Below, one piece after another: positions 63,421 to 64,000 of a stretch of 64,000 nt of DNA (its first letter is position 1; each line of letters starts with the position of its first letter). Position numbers and translations under genes: made by a program. The DNA lies in NCBI GenBank assembly GCA_036732755.1, contig DAINBU010000011.1, positions 1 to 64,000 on the forward strand, given 5' to 3'. The stretch comes from DASRRB01 sp036732755 (GTDB lineage Bacteria > Planctomycetota > B15-G4 > SIAN01). The notes below the pieces were generated by a model that worked only from the letters and a program-made list of their open reading frames with translations, ran no database searches and was not told the origin of the DNA.

Positions 63421-63810
63421 TCAGCGCGTCGTGGGGAGCGCCGGCGGCGGCGTCGAGAGGGTCTGCTCCTCGCGCTGCTGCGCGCGCGCAAGGTCGTCGG
63501 CGCCCGTCGCGCCGAGGATGCCGACGTGGAGCGAGTAGTCGCCGATCTGGACGATGTCGCCGTTGCGCAGCTCGGCGTTCCGCACGGGCCGGCCGTTCAG
63601 CGACGTCCCGTTCGAGCTGCCGAGGTCCTCGAGGAAGTGGCGCCCCGACTTGGCGACGATCGCCGCGTGCATGCGCGACACGTCGGCGCTGTCGATGCGC
63701 AGGTCGCAGTCGGCGGAGCGCCCGATCAGGACGCGGTCCTTGACCGACTCGAGCCGGTGCGTCACGCGACCGTTCAGGATCGTCGTGAGGCTGATCTGCG
63801 TGGACGCCAT
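63421..63810 (-). CDS. FHA-domain protein
   Basis: The 129-residue protein is a single FHA domain with short tails. The signature is complete: VLIGRSADCDLRIDSADVSR, MHAAIVAKSG, FLEDLGSSNGTSLNGRPV and LRNGDIVQIGDYSLHVG. FHA domains bind phosphothreonine, so this is the expected reader of phosphorylation by the kinase encoded two genes downstream. It is cytoplasmic and the first gene of the operon, whose promoter should lie in 63811-63948, a region with a G/C-rich stretch and TTTTTT at 63853-63858 but no box I can place with confidence. Confidence 0.92.
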   Translation of the reverse strand: MASTQISLTTILNGRVTHRLESVKDRVLIGRSADCDLRIDSADVSRMHAAIVAKSGRHFLEDLGSSNGTSLNGRPVRNAELRNGDIVQIGDYSLHVGILGATGADDLARAQQREEQTLSTPPPALPTTR

Positions 63811-63948
63811 CGCGCCGCTCCCCCCCTCTTCCGTGGCGAGTCCCCTCCGTCGTTTTTTCGGTAGGGCTGCCCGGGGGGCTTGAGCCGATGACGGAAGGCG
63901 GAAGGCCCCGTGTTGCCCGGCGACCGCGGCCCGATCGGGAGAAACCCC

Positions 63949-64000
63949 ATGGCCAAGCCCAAGCCGCGCCGGGCGCGCAAGCCGTCGCCCCGTGCGCGCA
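63949..64000 (+). CDS. Start of a basic protein (partial)
   Basis: An ATG at 63949 with GGGAG 7 bases upstream opens a frame beginning MAKPKPRRARKPSPRAR that runs off the right edge. The Lys/Arg/Pro-rich start is too short to identify; a cytoplasmic nucleic-acid-binding tail or a long signal n-region are both possible. Confidence 0.5.
   Translation, partial: MAKPKPRRARKPSPRAR

Noticed and set aside
58854..63743. A very long open frame on the plus strand opposite the VCBS gene
   Set aside because: It is Arg/Ala/Glu-rich, without a ribosome site or domain, and mirrors the repeat structure of the real gene. In such GC-rich DNA long antisense frames are expected.
1..64000. Mobile elements, CRISPR, tRNA or rRNA
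   Set aside because: No transposase, integrase, regular spaced repeats or tRNA-like cloverleaf could be seen in any gap; all gaps are under 290 bases.

Overview
The window is very GC-rich chromosomal DNA (about 70% by eye), densely coding on both strands, with no gap over about 290 bases and no tRNA, rRNA, CRISPR array, phage or insertion sequence that I could see. The gene content points to the Planctomycetota: a membrane-tethered ECF sigma factor with a huge carboxypeptidase-regulatory-like tail, DUF1080 and Gfo/Idh/MocA pairs, redoxin/cytochrome c/copper-monooxygenase fusions, many FG-GAP/VCBS surface proteins, and Ser/Thr kinases with large extracytoplasmic parts. The species assignment is inference only.

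Layout. 1-5 kb: secreted Ig-like and FG-GAP proteins, then a DUF4388/TPR protein. 5-14 kb: a polytopic membrane protein, an SGNH hydrolase interrupted by an in-frame TAA, a GT2 glycosyltransferase, a two-lobed metallo-beta-lactamase-fold protein and a CRTAC1-type FG-GAP lipoprotein. 14-24 kb: hydrolases and envelope proteins (MORN/CAP fusion, an M28 peptidase also interrupted by TAA, a class-C-like serine hydrolase, an M13 metallopeptidase), a small winged-helix regulator operon with a palindromic operator candidate, and a Tsr3-like protein. 24-35 kb: two paralogous minor-pilin clusters (PilV-, PilW- and PilX/GspK-like) separated by HEAT and HAMP-like membrane proteins, a deleted DedA-rhodanese pseudogene and a Kelch surface protein. 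35-42 kb: YebC, then a glycan-decoration cluster (double methyltransferase, GT10 fucosyltransferase, sulfotransferase-GT2 fusion, GT2). 42-49 kb: peroxiredoxin, copper monooxygenase fusion, SUI1 factor and the giant sigma factor. 48-53 kb: a probable periplasmic 3-keto-glycoside route (tandem DUF1080 protein plus Tat-exported Gfo/Idh oxidoreductase), a PEP-mutase-family enzyme and a PQQ-type sugar dehydrogenase. 53-64 kb: a coupled operon of FHA protein, 14-repeat VCBS lipoprotein, Ser/Thr kinase-FGE fusion and lipoprotein.

Main points. (1) Three genes within about 22 kb are broken: two by in-frame TAA codons in otherwise intact frames and one by an internal deletion. (2) The FHA/VCBS/kinase-FGE/lipoprotein operon looks like a self-contained transmembrane signalling unit and is the best candidate for an undescribed system. 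(3) Two unrelated secreted proteins share a C-terminal domain of about 115 residues ending in GLEL-x-LG, which may be a lineage-specific sorting or anchoring module. (4) The metallo-beta-lactamase-fold protein carries a second copy of the fold with the metal ligands lost.
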